Assembly (NCBI GenBank): GCA_023451915.1 | Contig: JAEXXS010000293.1 | Location: 1-6,358 of the forward strand | Origin: Pseudomonadota bacterium | Lineage (GTDB): Bacteria > Pseudomonadota > Alphaproteobacteria > Rhizobiales > Rhizobiaceae | Length of the DNA stretch: 6,358 bases | Direction: 5' to 3' | Shown: positions 1 to 5,560 of the stretch, in pieces | Position numbering within the stretch: position 1 is the first letter of the stretch | How the letters are laid out: the number at the start of each line of letters is the position of its first letter | Notes under the pieces: generated by a model | Database searches by the model: none | Told to the model about the DNA's origin: nothing | What the model saw: only the letters and a program-made list of their open reading frames with translations | Translations under genes and position numbers: made by a program

Positions 1-1
1 C

Positions 2-760
2 TGCGGTCACTGCGAATATTGCCTCAAAGGGCTGCCCAATCACTGTTTCAACATGCGCTTTTACGGATCAGCGATGCCGTTCCCGCATATTCAAGGCGCG
101 TTCCGGGAACGGCTCGTCGCTCAGGCAAGCCAATGCGTGAAGGCCGATGGCCTCAGCGCTGGTGAAGCGGCAATGGCCGAACCGCTCGCGGTCACGCTGC
201 ATGCCACCCACCGCGCTAGCGAGATATTGGGCAAACGCGTGCTGGTGACCGGCTGCGGCCCCATAGGGACGCTTTCGATCCTGTCGGCCCGTCGTGCGGG
301 CGCGGCTGAAATCATCGCGGCGGATATTTCCGGGCCAGCATTGGATTTCGCCCGCAAGGTTGGTGCGGATCGCACAATCAATCTTTCGCAGGACCCGGAA
401 GGTCTGGCGGAATTCAGCCAGAACAAGGGCTCATTCGACATAATGTACGAGTGTTCCGGCGCGGCATCTGCCCTTGTGGCGGGCATTCACGCGCTTCGAC
501 CGCGCGGGATCATCGTACAGCTCGGAGTAGGCGGTGAGATGAACCTGCCAATCAACACGATAACGGCCAAAGAACTCGACCTGCGTGGTTCCTTCCGCTT
601 TCACGAAGAATTCGCTCTCGCGGTGAAGCTGATGCAGGACGGATTGATCGACGTCAAACCACTCATCACGCAGACCCTGCCGCTTGCCGATGCGCTGAGG
701 GCCTTCGATATCGCGTCAGATAAAACGCAATCGATGAAAACCCAGATTGCATTCAACTAA
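2..760 (+). CDS. idnD: L-idonate 5-dehydrogenase, zinc-dependent MDR family (5' end cut by the window)
   Basis: Zinc-dependent medium-chain dehydrogenase that would oxidise L-idonate to 5-keto-D-gluconate with NAD(P) in the cytoplasm. The reading frame is open from base 2, so the N-terminus, including the first catalytic zinc ligands, lies outside the window; 252 residues are visible of about 343 usual. The first visible residues give the structural-zinc pattern C-x2-C-x2-C-x7-C (visible residues 1, 4, 7, 15), followed by MRFYGSA. EPLAV (Glu at visible residue 60) matches the zinc-proximal Glu of sorbitol-dehydrogenase-like enzymes. The Rossmann motif GCGPIG is at 84-89, with an Asp (AADI) at the end of the second strand, which suggests NAD preference. 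RGSFRF and the C-terminal DKTQ motif match E. coli IdnD as I recall it. An idnO homologue 67 bp downstream supports the substrate. A related polyol or threonine dehydrogenase specificity is possible but less likely. Confidence 0.9.
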   Translation, partial: CGHCEYCLKGLPNHCFNMRFYGSAMPFPHIQGAFRERLVAQASQCVKADGLSAGEAAMAEPLAVTLHATHRASEILGKRVLVTGCGPIGTLSILSARRAGAAEIIAADISGPALDFARKVGADRTINLSQDPEGLAEFSQNKGSFDIMYECSGAASALVAGIHALRPRGIIVQLGVGGEMNLPINTITAKELDLRGSFRFHEEFALAVKLMQDGLIDVKPLITQTLPLADALRAFDIASDKTQSMKTQIAFN

Positions 761-827
761 AAAATTTTAACAAAATGCGAGACAGGTTCTATCGCTTCGT
801 GCTGACCGAACCGCTCCAGGAGGAGAT

Positions 828-1583
828 ATGAGCGTCCAACTCTTCGATCTGACAGGCAAACGCGCGCTTGTGACCGGCTCGTCACAAGGGATCGGCTATG
901 CGTTGGCAAAGGGCCTCGCCGCCGCTGGAGCCGATGTTGTTCTCAACGGTCGCGATGCGGCAAAGCTGAAGGCCGCTGCCGAAAGCCTTGGGGTGAAGCA
1001 CATGCTTGCCTTCGACGCGACGGACCATGAAGCCGTTCGCACGGCCATAGACCGGTTCGAGGCTGATATCGGCCCTGTCGACATTCTCGTCAACAATGCG
1101 GGCATGCAGCATCGTACGCCGCTTGAAGACTTCCCTGCCGATGCCTTTGAACGCTTGTTTAAAGCAAACGTGTCTAGCGTGTTCAATGTGGGACAGGCGG
1201 TCGCCCGACATATGATCCAGCGCGGCGCGGGCAAGATCATCAACATCGCGAGCGTCCAGACCGCCCTCGCAAGACCGGGCATCGCGCCCTACACCGCCAC
1301 CAAAGGTGCCGTTGGCAATCTGACGAAAGGCATGGCCGCCGACTGGGCCAGATACGGATTGCAATGCAACGCCATAGCACCGGGATATTTCGATACGCCA
1401 CTCAACGCCGCACTCGTTTCGGACCCTGCTTTTTCAAGCTGGCTTGAAAAACGCACGCCTGCGGGGCGCTGGGGCAAGGTGGATGAGCTCGTCGGCGCTT
1501 GCATTTTCCTTGCGTCGGACGCATCCTCCTTCGTCAATGGCCATGTGCTTTATGTCGATGGCGGCATCACCGCCTCCCTTTGA
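828..1583 (+). CDS. idnO: Gluconate 5-dehydrogenase (5-keto-D-gluconate reductase), SDR family
   Basis: Classical short-chain dehydrogenase of 251 aa, the usual length. It would reduce 5-keto-D-gluconate to D-gluconate, the step after IdnD. The cofactor motif TGSSQGIG is at residues 16-23, NNAG at 89-92, the catalytic Asn in KAN at 114, Ser142, and YTATK with Tyr155 and Lys159. APGYFDT (184-190) and VDGG near the C-terminus are typical of the SDR fold. Blocks such as FVNGH and KRTPAGRWG resemble E. coli IdnO, so the gluconate 5-dehydrogenase call is better than generic SDR. The start is fixed by a strong AGGAGG at 818-823, 4 nt before ATG. It lies 67 bp after idnD on the same strand with no terminator seen between them, so the two are probably cotranscribed. 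Exact substrate remains an inference. Confidence 0.9.
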   Translation: MSVQLFDLTGKRALVTGSSQGIGYALAKGLAAAGADVVLNGRDAAKLKAAAESLGVKHMLAFDATDHEAVRTAIDRFEADIGPVDILVNNAGMQHRTPLEDFPADAFERLFKANVSSVFNVGQAVARHMIQRGAGKIINIASVQTALARPGIAPYTATKGAVGNLTKGMAADWARYGLQCNAIAPGYFDTPLNAALVSDPAFSSWLEKRTPAGRWGKVDELVGACIFLASDASSFVNGHVLYVDGGITASL

Positions 1584-1599
1584 ACAGCAACCATCAACG

Positions 1600-1617
1600 A
1601 AAAAAACCGCCTAGCGG
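1600..1617 (-). terminator. Short intrinsic terminator overlapping the serine hydrolase stop codon
   Basis: Read on the minus strand, CCGC, a 3-nt loop TAG and GCGG are followed directly by seven T. The loop is the TAG stop codon of the serine hydrolase gene. The stem is only 4 bp but all G/C, and the T tract is good. On the plus strand the hairpin is followed by GAGAG, so it would not terminate idnO. Confidence 0.5.
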
Positions 1618-2945
1618 AGAGCCTCGATGATCTGTGCGTCGAGGTTTTTAACGCTATAGCCCAAGCGGGACGGCGTCAGTCCGAGCCGCACCACAGAAAG
1701 ATGCATGGACGGGACGATCATGACGGTTTGCCCGTCATGGCCGGACATCCAGAAAGCATCATCAGGAATGCCATCCTCGCCCGCTTTGGCCCCGCCGGCC
1801 TGCAACCAGACCTGCGCTGAACCGTAACGGCCATCCGAGGCCGCAGACGGTTTGCGCATGAACGACACGAAATCGGCAGGCAGAACCTGTCTTCCATCGA
1901 GCTTTCCGTCTCCCGCCAGAAACGCCCCGAAACGAGCCCAGTCTCTTGCGGTCGCGTACATATAGGACGATCCGACAAAGACGCCCGACGCGTCGGTTTC
2001 CAATATGGCGCTGCCCATGCCGAGCGGTTCGAACAAGGCAGTGCGCGGATAGGTCAGCGCCTCGTTGCGGTTATCGAAACTATCCATAAACAGCTCGGAC
2101 AGAATATCCGCGGTGCCGCTCGAATAGTTGAACTTCGTTCCCGGCTCCGCTTCCAGCGGCAGCGAAGCGGCAAATCCCGCCATGTCCTTTTCCAGAAACA
2201 ACATGCGGGTAACGTCTGCCACCGTGCCGTAATTCTCGTTAAACCGCAGCCCGCTTTCCATCGCCATCAGGTTGGCGATGGTAATCTTGGCGCGTTCGTC
2301 GTTCTGCCATTCCGGCAAAAGATTGCTTTTGCCCAAATCCATACGCTTTTCCGCCACGCGCATCCCAATCAACGTCGCCATGACGGATTTCGTCATTGAC
2401 CAACCAAGCAGCGGCGTATTCGCATTGAAGCCGTCCCCATAGGTTTCGGCGATAAGCTGACCGTTGTGAATGACCGCAATGGCCCGCATGCCGGGACCTG
2501 CCAGTGCCTTATCCTCGATAACGCCCTGCACCTTGGCGGAAATCGCCATGTCCAGCGGCTGCGGCGACGCTTGCGCCACTTCATCGCGGACAACACTGCG
2601 GCCATCCGTCGATTGAATATTGGCGCATCCTTGACCGGGAAGAAACACCGCCTTGCTAGGGGCGAAAAAGCCGAAAATCCGGACTGTTACAGTGTGAGTC
2701 TCATTATCCACGGCGACATTGAGGAATTTCAACAACGGGTTTCCCGGTGCCTGCACATCGTCGGCGAGGACCGCATCGGCGGCTCGTTTGGCGATGAAGA
2801 CATTCGAACACACGATTTTGGCCGCATAACCGGTACCAACCCGCAACAGCTCGGGTGGCTTGAAACCCAGCCATGTCGCCACGCCGACAAACAGCAGAAC
2901 CGAACTGAGGAAAAACATAAAAAATCGCTTTAAAAACTTCGACAT
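1611..2945 (-). CDS. Membrane-anchored serine hydrolase, beta-lactamase class C / PBP-like superfamily
   Basis: A 444-aa protein from the ATG at 2945. Residues about 2-28 form a basic N-terminus and a hydrophobic segment (FLKRFFMFFLSSVLLF), a signal anchor or uncleaved signal peptide placing the enzyme in the periplasm. The superfamily nucleophile motif S-x-x-K is SMTK at 183-186. The second motif is Y-S-S at 274-276 (class C beta-lactamases have Y-A-N), and GHDGQ at 402-406 stands where KTG/HTG would be. This pattern fits the 6-aminohexanoate-dimer hydrolase/esterase-like COG1680 group better than a true beta-lactamase. About 150 residues precede the SxxK motif, more than in a minimal class C domain, and include a Cys pair (C46, C107). 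The substrate cannot be read from the sequence. A longer start at 3005 adds 20 residues before the hydrophobic segment and has no clear ribosome site, so I prefer 2945, although its own site is also weak. Confidence 0.85.
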   Translation of the reverse strand: MSKFLKRFFMFFLSSVLLFVGVATWLGFKPPELLRVGTGYAAKIVCSNVFIAKRAADAVLADDVQAPGNPLLKFLNVAVDNETHTVTVRIFGFFAPSKAVFLPGQGCANIQSTDGRSVVRDEVAQASPQPLDMAISAKVQGVIEDKALAGPGMRAIAVIHNGQLIAETYGDGFNANTPLLGWSMTKSVMATLIGMRVAEKRMDLGKSNLLPEWQNDERAKITIANLMAMESGLRFNENYGTVADVTRMLFLEKDMAGFAASLPLEAEPGTKFNYSSGTADILSELFMDSFDNRNEALTYPRTALFEPLGMGSAILETDASGVFVGSSYMYATARDWARFGAFLAGDGKLDGRQVLPADFVSFMRKPSAASDGRYGSAQVWLQAGGAKAGEDGIPDDAFWMSGHDGQTVMIVPSMHLSVVRLGLTPSRLGYSVKNLDAQIIEALR

Positions 2946-3066
2946 GAAATACCGTTTTTCTCTCAGAACAAACTCTGCCGGATGAGGGAAACATCCAAAT
3001 CTCATCTTGTAGTATGTTTCTGCGAAACGGGATTGTAGTCAATTACCGTCCGGCAACTGACGACAT

Positions 3067-3090
3067 AAAAAGGGGCGCTGCTGCGCCCCT
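3067..3090 (-). terminator. Strong intrinsic terminator of the His-rich protein gene
   Basis: A perfect 8-bp stem (AGGGGCGC / GCGCCCCT) with a 4-nt loop occupies 3071-3090. Read on the minus strand it is followed by TTTT at 3070-3067, just after the TAA of the upstream minus-strand gene at 3095. On the plus strand it is followed only by GATTTTA, so weak bidirectional activity is possible. It should insulate the serine hydrolase gene, which then needs its own promoter in 2946-3066. Confidence 0.85.
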
Positions 3091-3094
3091 GATT

Positions 3095-3421
3095 TTATCG
3101 ATTGGAACTGGCCGGACCGTGCCACCGGCTGCTGTGATGTCGGTAATGCCCGCGATAGTAATCGCGCTTGTAGTGACGGTGCGATTGCCAGCGGTGATCG
3201 CGATAGTGACGACGATCGGACCGCCAATGGTCCCGTCTGTGGTAATGCCGCTTCTTCCAGTGCTTATTTGAATGGTAACCGCGATGATCGCGAACCTGTT
3301 CCACATTGGAGGTCACGCCGGGCTTTGCCAAATTGGCCACAGGTGCAGCGGAAGCTGCTCCGGCGCCCACCAACAAGCCAACGCCAACAATTCCTGCAAT
3401 AAGTCCACTAAAGAGCTTCAT
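3095..3421 (-). CDS. Small secreted His/Arg/Tyr/Trp-rich cationic protein
   Basis: A 108-aa protein with a clear Sec signal peptide: Lys2, a hydrophobic core and a predicted cut after AASA at residue 25. The mature 83 residues contain 14 His, 16 Arg, 7 Tyr, 4 Trp and about 5 Asp, mostly in the stretch from residue 44 on, where pairs such as RDH, HY and RH recur without a strict period. There is no Cys. The composition makes it strongly basic, likely disordered, and able to bind metals or anionic polymers, but this is inference and I do not recognise a named family with certainty. The start is supported by AGAGGAG (3430-3436, minus strand), about 8 nt before ATG. It is flanked by its own terminator at 3067-3090 and by the large divergent region 3422-3859, so it is probably monocistronic. 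The signal peptide and ribosome site argue that it is a real gene; overlapping frames are shadows. Confidence 0.8.
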   Translation of the reverse strand: MKLFSGLIAGIVGVGLLVGAGAASAAPVANLAKPGVTSNVEQVRDHRGYHSNKHWKKRHYHRRDHWRSDRRHYRDHRWQSHRHYKRDYYRGHYRHHSSRWHGPASSNR

Positions 3422-3695
3422 TTTTCGTACTCCTCTTGATGGGAAGCATCATGAAACCTAGCGCATGAACTGAAAATGAACAGCTTCATCTTTTCAACGA
3501 TCTGTGATCAACTTAAAAGACAAACAAAATATTCTTCAAGAAATTTTTATAGCGATAATAATTAGTCGTCGCCTGACGTTACCCTTGTTGCGCATCTTCC
3601 TCTTCTGTCTTGATGCAACTTCTGCGCGTTCATTTTTCCGCCGCCTTTATGCAATCATTTTCACACGCGCTTCACTGCATCAGCATTAAAGCGCA

Positions 3696-3735
3696 CCCCG
3701 GCGTCATTATGCACCTAACACAAACGTCGGGGTTT
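3696..3735 (+). other. Imperfect hairpin in the csbD upstream region
   Basis: CCCCGGCGT (3696-3704) and ACGTCGGGG (3724-3732) can form a 9-bp stem with one G-U pair around a 19-nt loop, followed by TTT. It could be the terminator of an unannotated upstream RNA, a leader structure of the csbD-like mRNA, or chance. The loop is long and the T tract short, so terminator function is doubtful. Confidence 0.3.
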
Positions 3736-3846
3736 CTCCTGTCTGGGTTTTACCGCTCCCCATATCAGGCTCACACGCATTTTTGGCATCAACGCGATGA
3801 ACAATCCGGCGGCTCGTGCGTTAGTCCCCCGTTCCCAATGTAAAAC

Positions 3847-3851
3847 GGAGG
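3847..3851 (+). promoter_or_regulatory. Ribosome binding site fixing the csbD-like start
   Basis: GGAGG stands 8 nt before the ATG at 3860. The same frame is open back to an ATG at 3797, but that start would add 21 residues unlike the family and would place this ribosome site inside the gene. Confidence 0.8.
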
Positions 3852-3859
3852 AAATCCCG

Positions 3860-4069
3860 ATGGACTGGAATCGTGTTGAAGGCAACTGGAAGCAGGTCAA
3901 AGGTAAGATCCAGGAACAATGGGGCAAGCTGACGGACGACGATCTCGACCAGATCAGTGGTCGTCGCGAACAGCTTGAGGGCAAAATTCAGGAACGCTAC
4001 GGCCTCGCCAAAGACAAGGCCAAATCCGAAATCGACGACTGGTATAATCAACAGCAATGGCTGTCCTGA
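3860..4069 (+). CDS. CsbD/YjbJ-family small stress protein (UPF0337)
   Basis: A 69-aa soluble, hydrophilic protein of exactly the length expected for the CsbD-like family of E. coli YjbJ. It shows the family blocks GNWKQVKGK (8-16), the WGKLTDDD segment (21-28) and GKIQERYG (41-48), ending in a Trp-containing amphipathic tail. It has no signal peptide or membrane segment, so it is presumably cytoplasmic. In other bacteria these proteins are strongly induced by general stress or in stationary phase; the molecular function is not established. The gene is flanked upstream by a long intergenic region and downstream by a strong terminator, so it is monocistronic. I see no EcfG-type promoter directly upstream, unlike the PRC-barrel gene about 1 kb away. 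Confidence 0.93.
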   Translation: MDWNRVEGNWKQVKGKIQEQWGKLTDDDLDQISGRREQLEGKIQERYGLAKDKAKSEIDDWYNQQQWLS

Positions 4070-4072
4070 AAG

Positions 4073-4097
4073 AAACCCCGCTGCGGCGGGGTTTTTT
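4073..4097 (+). terminator. Strong intrinsic terminator after the csbD-like gene
   Basis: AAACCCCGC (4073-4081), a TGCG loop and GCGGGGTTT (4086-4094) form a 9-bp perfect stem running into six T at 4092-4097. It starts 3 nt after the stop codon. Confidence 0.92.
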
Positions 4098-4154
4098 CTC
4101 GAGCTTCATTCCCCAATACGGACGCAACAGCGATCCGCGTTCCGCGCTTGAGCC

Positions 4155-4187
4155 GGCTCGACTTTCCCGATATTCAATGGCTCGACT
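4155..4187 (+). repeat. Pair of 9-bp direct repeats upstream of the lipoprotein gene
   Basis: GGCTCGACT occurs at 4155-4163 and 4179-4187, 24 bp apart start to start, each followed by a TTCC-type extension (TTCC and ATTCC). The second copy ends about 30 bp before the lipoprotein ATG. The spacing is a little over two helical turns, so a regulator binding both copies is possible; no regulator is identified. Confidence 0.45.
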
Positions 4188-4217
4188 ATTCCGTAATCTG
4201 CCGCGCAGAGGTTTTAG

Positions 4218-4652
4218 ATGTCGCGTAAACTGAATGTTGCTGCCTGTGCAATGGCGCTTTGTGCGCTCGCATCCTGCACGTCACCTTCAGCCAACGTCAA
4301 TCCGCCCAAACCGCCGGTCGATCCGACGCCGATCATCGGCACTTGGTGCAGCAATAACGACAAGCGCTTCACGATTTCGCAGGAGCGCTTTGACAGCCGC
4401 GACATGCAGTGCACGGTCATGAAACTCGATAATTACAAGGGAACGTTTACGCTCAATCTGGTTTGCGATAGCGACCAGCAGCAGGCCAGCGAAAACGTGA
4501 CGATCACACCGATTGGCGACGCCGTTGAGATCGTATTCCTGTCGAAAGGCGTTCGCCACACGCGGGCCAACCGCTGCGGCCCCGCCCCCTCCGCGCCTGT
4601 TGCCACCCCTGCACCGTCCGAGCCAAGCCCGCCCTCTCCGGTCGTGCAGTAA
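4218..4652 (+). CDS. Putative lipoprotein with a small four-cysteine, probably beta-rich domain
   Basis: A 144-aa protein. The N-terminus is a type II signal peptide with lipobox LASC, lipidated Cys at residue 20. Thr at +2 suggests release to the outer membrane (inference). A Pro-rich linker (28-38) leads to a compact domain at about 39-120 beginning IIGTWC, with alternating hydrophobic residues typical of beta strands and Cys at 44, 65, 83 and 120, enough for two disulfides. The last ~24 residues are a Pro/Ala/Ser-rich tail. The layout recalls small lipocalin-like barrel domains such as protease-inhibitor lipoproteins, but I cannot assign it to a named family. The start is supported by AGAGG at 4207-4211, 6 nt before ATG. 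It follows the csbD terminator and has about 120 bp of its own upstream region carrying a 9-bp direct repeat. No catalytic motif is visible. Confidence 0.8.
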   Translation: MSRKLNVAACAMALCALASCTSPSANVNPPKPPVDPTPIIGTWCSNNDKRFTISQERFDSRDMQCTVMKLDNYKGTFTLNLVCDSDQQQASENVTITPIGDAVEIVFLSKGVRHTRANRCGPAPSAPVATPAPSEPSPPSPVVQ

Positions 4653-4685
4653 CAGGTAGAAACACCCAATCGCACAATTGAGAAA

Positions 4686-4723
4686 CCGAGGCTGCTCGGG
4701 ATTCTGCGGTTGTCCGCTGTTTT
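4686..4723 (+). terminator. Possible weak terminator after the lipoprotein gene
   Basis: Two small hairpins stand in tandem: CCGAG-GCTG-CTCGG (4686-4699) and GCGG-TTGT-CCGC (4706-4717). The second is followed by TGTTTT. Each stem is only 4-5 bp, so efficiency is doubtful, but the place, 34 bp after the stop codon and before the next promoter, fits. Confidence 0.35.
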
Positions 4724-4789
4724 GCGCGTGGCTTTGGCGCGTGCGGATGGTGCGGTCACGAGTTTCGCTCAGAAACAGGCAAAAATGTC

Positions 4790-4814
4790 GGAACGATCCT
4801 GAAATCAAAGCGTT
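4790..4814 (+). promoter_or_regulatory. EcfG-type (alphaproteobacterial general stress sigma factor) promoter
   Basis: GGAAC at 4790-4794 and CGTT at 4811-4814 are separated by exactly 16 nt. This is an exact match to the known EcfG/RpoE-type general stress response consensus GGAAC-N16/17-CGTT. It lies 38 bp before the ATG of the PRC-barrel gene, so transcription would start near 4820 with a leader of about 30 nt containing the AGGAG ribosome site (4841-4845). No equally good match was found elsewhere in the window. Confidence 0.78.
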
Positions 4815-4852
4815 AGGCCTATGGAACATTCAATGCAGAAAGGAGAACAGTT

Positions 4853-5437
4853 ATGTTTAGAACCTCACTTCTGACCGCAGCGTGCGCACTTTTGATTGGT
4901 GCTCCGGCCCTCGCGCAGACGGCGGCTCCCACCGCGACAACGCCCGGTACGGATGCCCCCGCACAACAGGACATGCCTGTATCGACAAAGAATATGTTCG
5001 GTGCAGCGCCCTCGGCCGATAACAGCAAGATCGGCTTTGTCGAGCCTAAGGAAGGCGAAGTCCTCGTCTCGAGCTTCATTGGCCGCAGTGTTTATGAAAG
5101 CGCCGCCAATGACGCAAAATCCATCGGTAAGCTGAATGATCTTATCATCAGTTCTGACGGGTCGGTTGTTGCCGCCGTGATCGGCGTTGGCGGATTTCTT
5201 GGCGTCGGCGAAAAGGATGTGGCCGTTAGCCCCGACGTCTTGCAGCTAGCTACACGTAGCGACGGAGACACCTGGCTGGTTCTCAGTGCAACGAAGGATC
5301 AGTTGACCGCAGCGCCAACTTTTGACCGCTCCAAGGTCTTTACCAATGGTGTCGCCGATCCAAACGCAGCCAAGGAAAGCGAGGCTCCGGCAAGCGGTGA
5401 AACGAAAACCCCGGCAACGCCTGCCCCAGCTCAGTAA
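4853..5437 (+). CDS. Secreted PRC-barrel domain protein, stress-inducible
   Basis: A 194-aa protein with a Sec signal peptide (hydrophobic core, cut after APALA at residue 21), giving a periplasmic protein. A Thr/Ala/Pro/Gln-rich linker (22-45) precedes a PRC-barrel domain at about 70-152: the VLVSSFIGRSVYES entry strand, IGKLNDLIISSDG, then VAAVIGVGGFLGVGEKDVAV, followed by a WLVLSATKDQL strand. The C-terminal ~22 residues are Ala/Pro/Thr/Glu-rich and probably disordered. PRC-barrel domains occur in photosynthetic reaction centre H subunits, RimM and many small alphaproteobacterial envelope proteins; here the role is unknown and no enzymatic residues are seen. The start is supported by AGGAG, 7 nt before ATG. 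The EcfG-type promoter just upstream suggests induction in the general stress response. It is likely monocistronic, with an inverted repeat following the stop. Confidence 0.9.
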   Translation: MFRTSLLTAACALLIGAPALAQTAAPTATTPGTDAPAQQDMPVSTKNMFGAAPSADNSKIGFVEPKEGEVLVSSFIGRSVYESAANDAKSIGKLNDLIISSDGSVVAAVIGVGGFLGVGEKDVAVSPDVLQLATRSDGDTWLVLSATKDQLTAAPTFDRSKVFTNGVADPNAAKESEAPASGETKTPATPAPAQ

Positions 5438-5455
5438 AGGCTGAACAAATAGCAT

Positions 5456-5491
5456 TTATGGCCCCGATCTGTGATAGAATCGGGGCCATAA
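5456..5491. repeat. Perfect 13-bp inverted repeat between two genes
   Basis: TTATGGCCCCGAT (5456-5468) and its exact reverse complement (5479-5491) flank a 10-nt loop, starting 18 nt after the PRC-barrel stop codon. The RNA hairpin would be very stable on either strand, but neither side has a T tract, so it is not a canonical intrinsic terminator. It may still act as a U-less terminator or mRNA-stabilising end for the PRC gene, or as an operator for the next gene. Confidence 0.75.
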
Positions 5492-5560
5492 CGATTCAGC
5501 GGGCCTCTTACGCGAAGACCCGAATTTTTATCCCAAAGAGCTCAATCGGAGGCGACGCCA

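Larger units (their letters stand above)
3422..3859. other. 438-bp divergent intergenic region without a convincing gene
   Basis: This lies between the start of the minus-strand His-rich gene and the plus-strand csbD-like gene, so it should carry both promoters. It has an AT-rich core at about 3503-3565. I find no open frame with a ribosome site, and no convincing sigma70 or EcfG promoter: there is no GGAAC on the plus strand here. Its one clear structure is an imperfect hairpin at 3696-3732, listed separately. Confidence 0.6.

Noticed and set aside
2466..2933. 155-aa plus-strand frame antisense to the serine hydrolase gene
   Set aside because: It overlaps a gene with clear catalytic motifs, and its own translation has low-complexity His/Arg character, no ribosome site and no recognisable domain; it is a shadow frame.
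3011..3042. TTGACT (minus strand, 3042-3037) as a -35 box for the serine hydrolase gene
   Set aside because: No acceptable -10 hexamer at 16-18 nt; the promoter must be in this region but cannot be placed by eye.
3014..3271. Hydrophobic plus-strand frame rich in Val, Ile and Pro
   Set aside because: It is the complement of the His/Arg codons of the secreted protein, and it crosses the strong terminator hairpin; no ribosome site is seen.
3276..3303. Minus-strand GGAAC-N17-GGTT resembling an EcfG promoter
   Set aside because: One of the four -10 bases is wrong, and it lies inside the coding region of the His-rich gene with no suitable gene start just downstream.
4287..4829. 180-aa minus-strand frame opposite the lipoprotein gene
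   Set aside because: The plus strand has a lipobox signal peptide and a ribosome site; the minus frame is Arg/Gly-rich without domain features.
4823..4852. Second GGAAC just before the PRC-barrel start
   Set aside because: There is no CGTT 16-17 nt downstream, and it would place transcription inside the gene.
4097..5080. 14-nt exact repeat TCTCGAGCTTCATT at 4097-4110 and 5067-5080
   Set aside because: One copy is intergenic after a terminator and the other encodes part of the PRC barrel; there is no flanking similarity, so it is probably coincidence.
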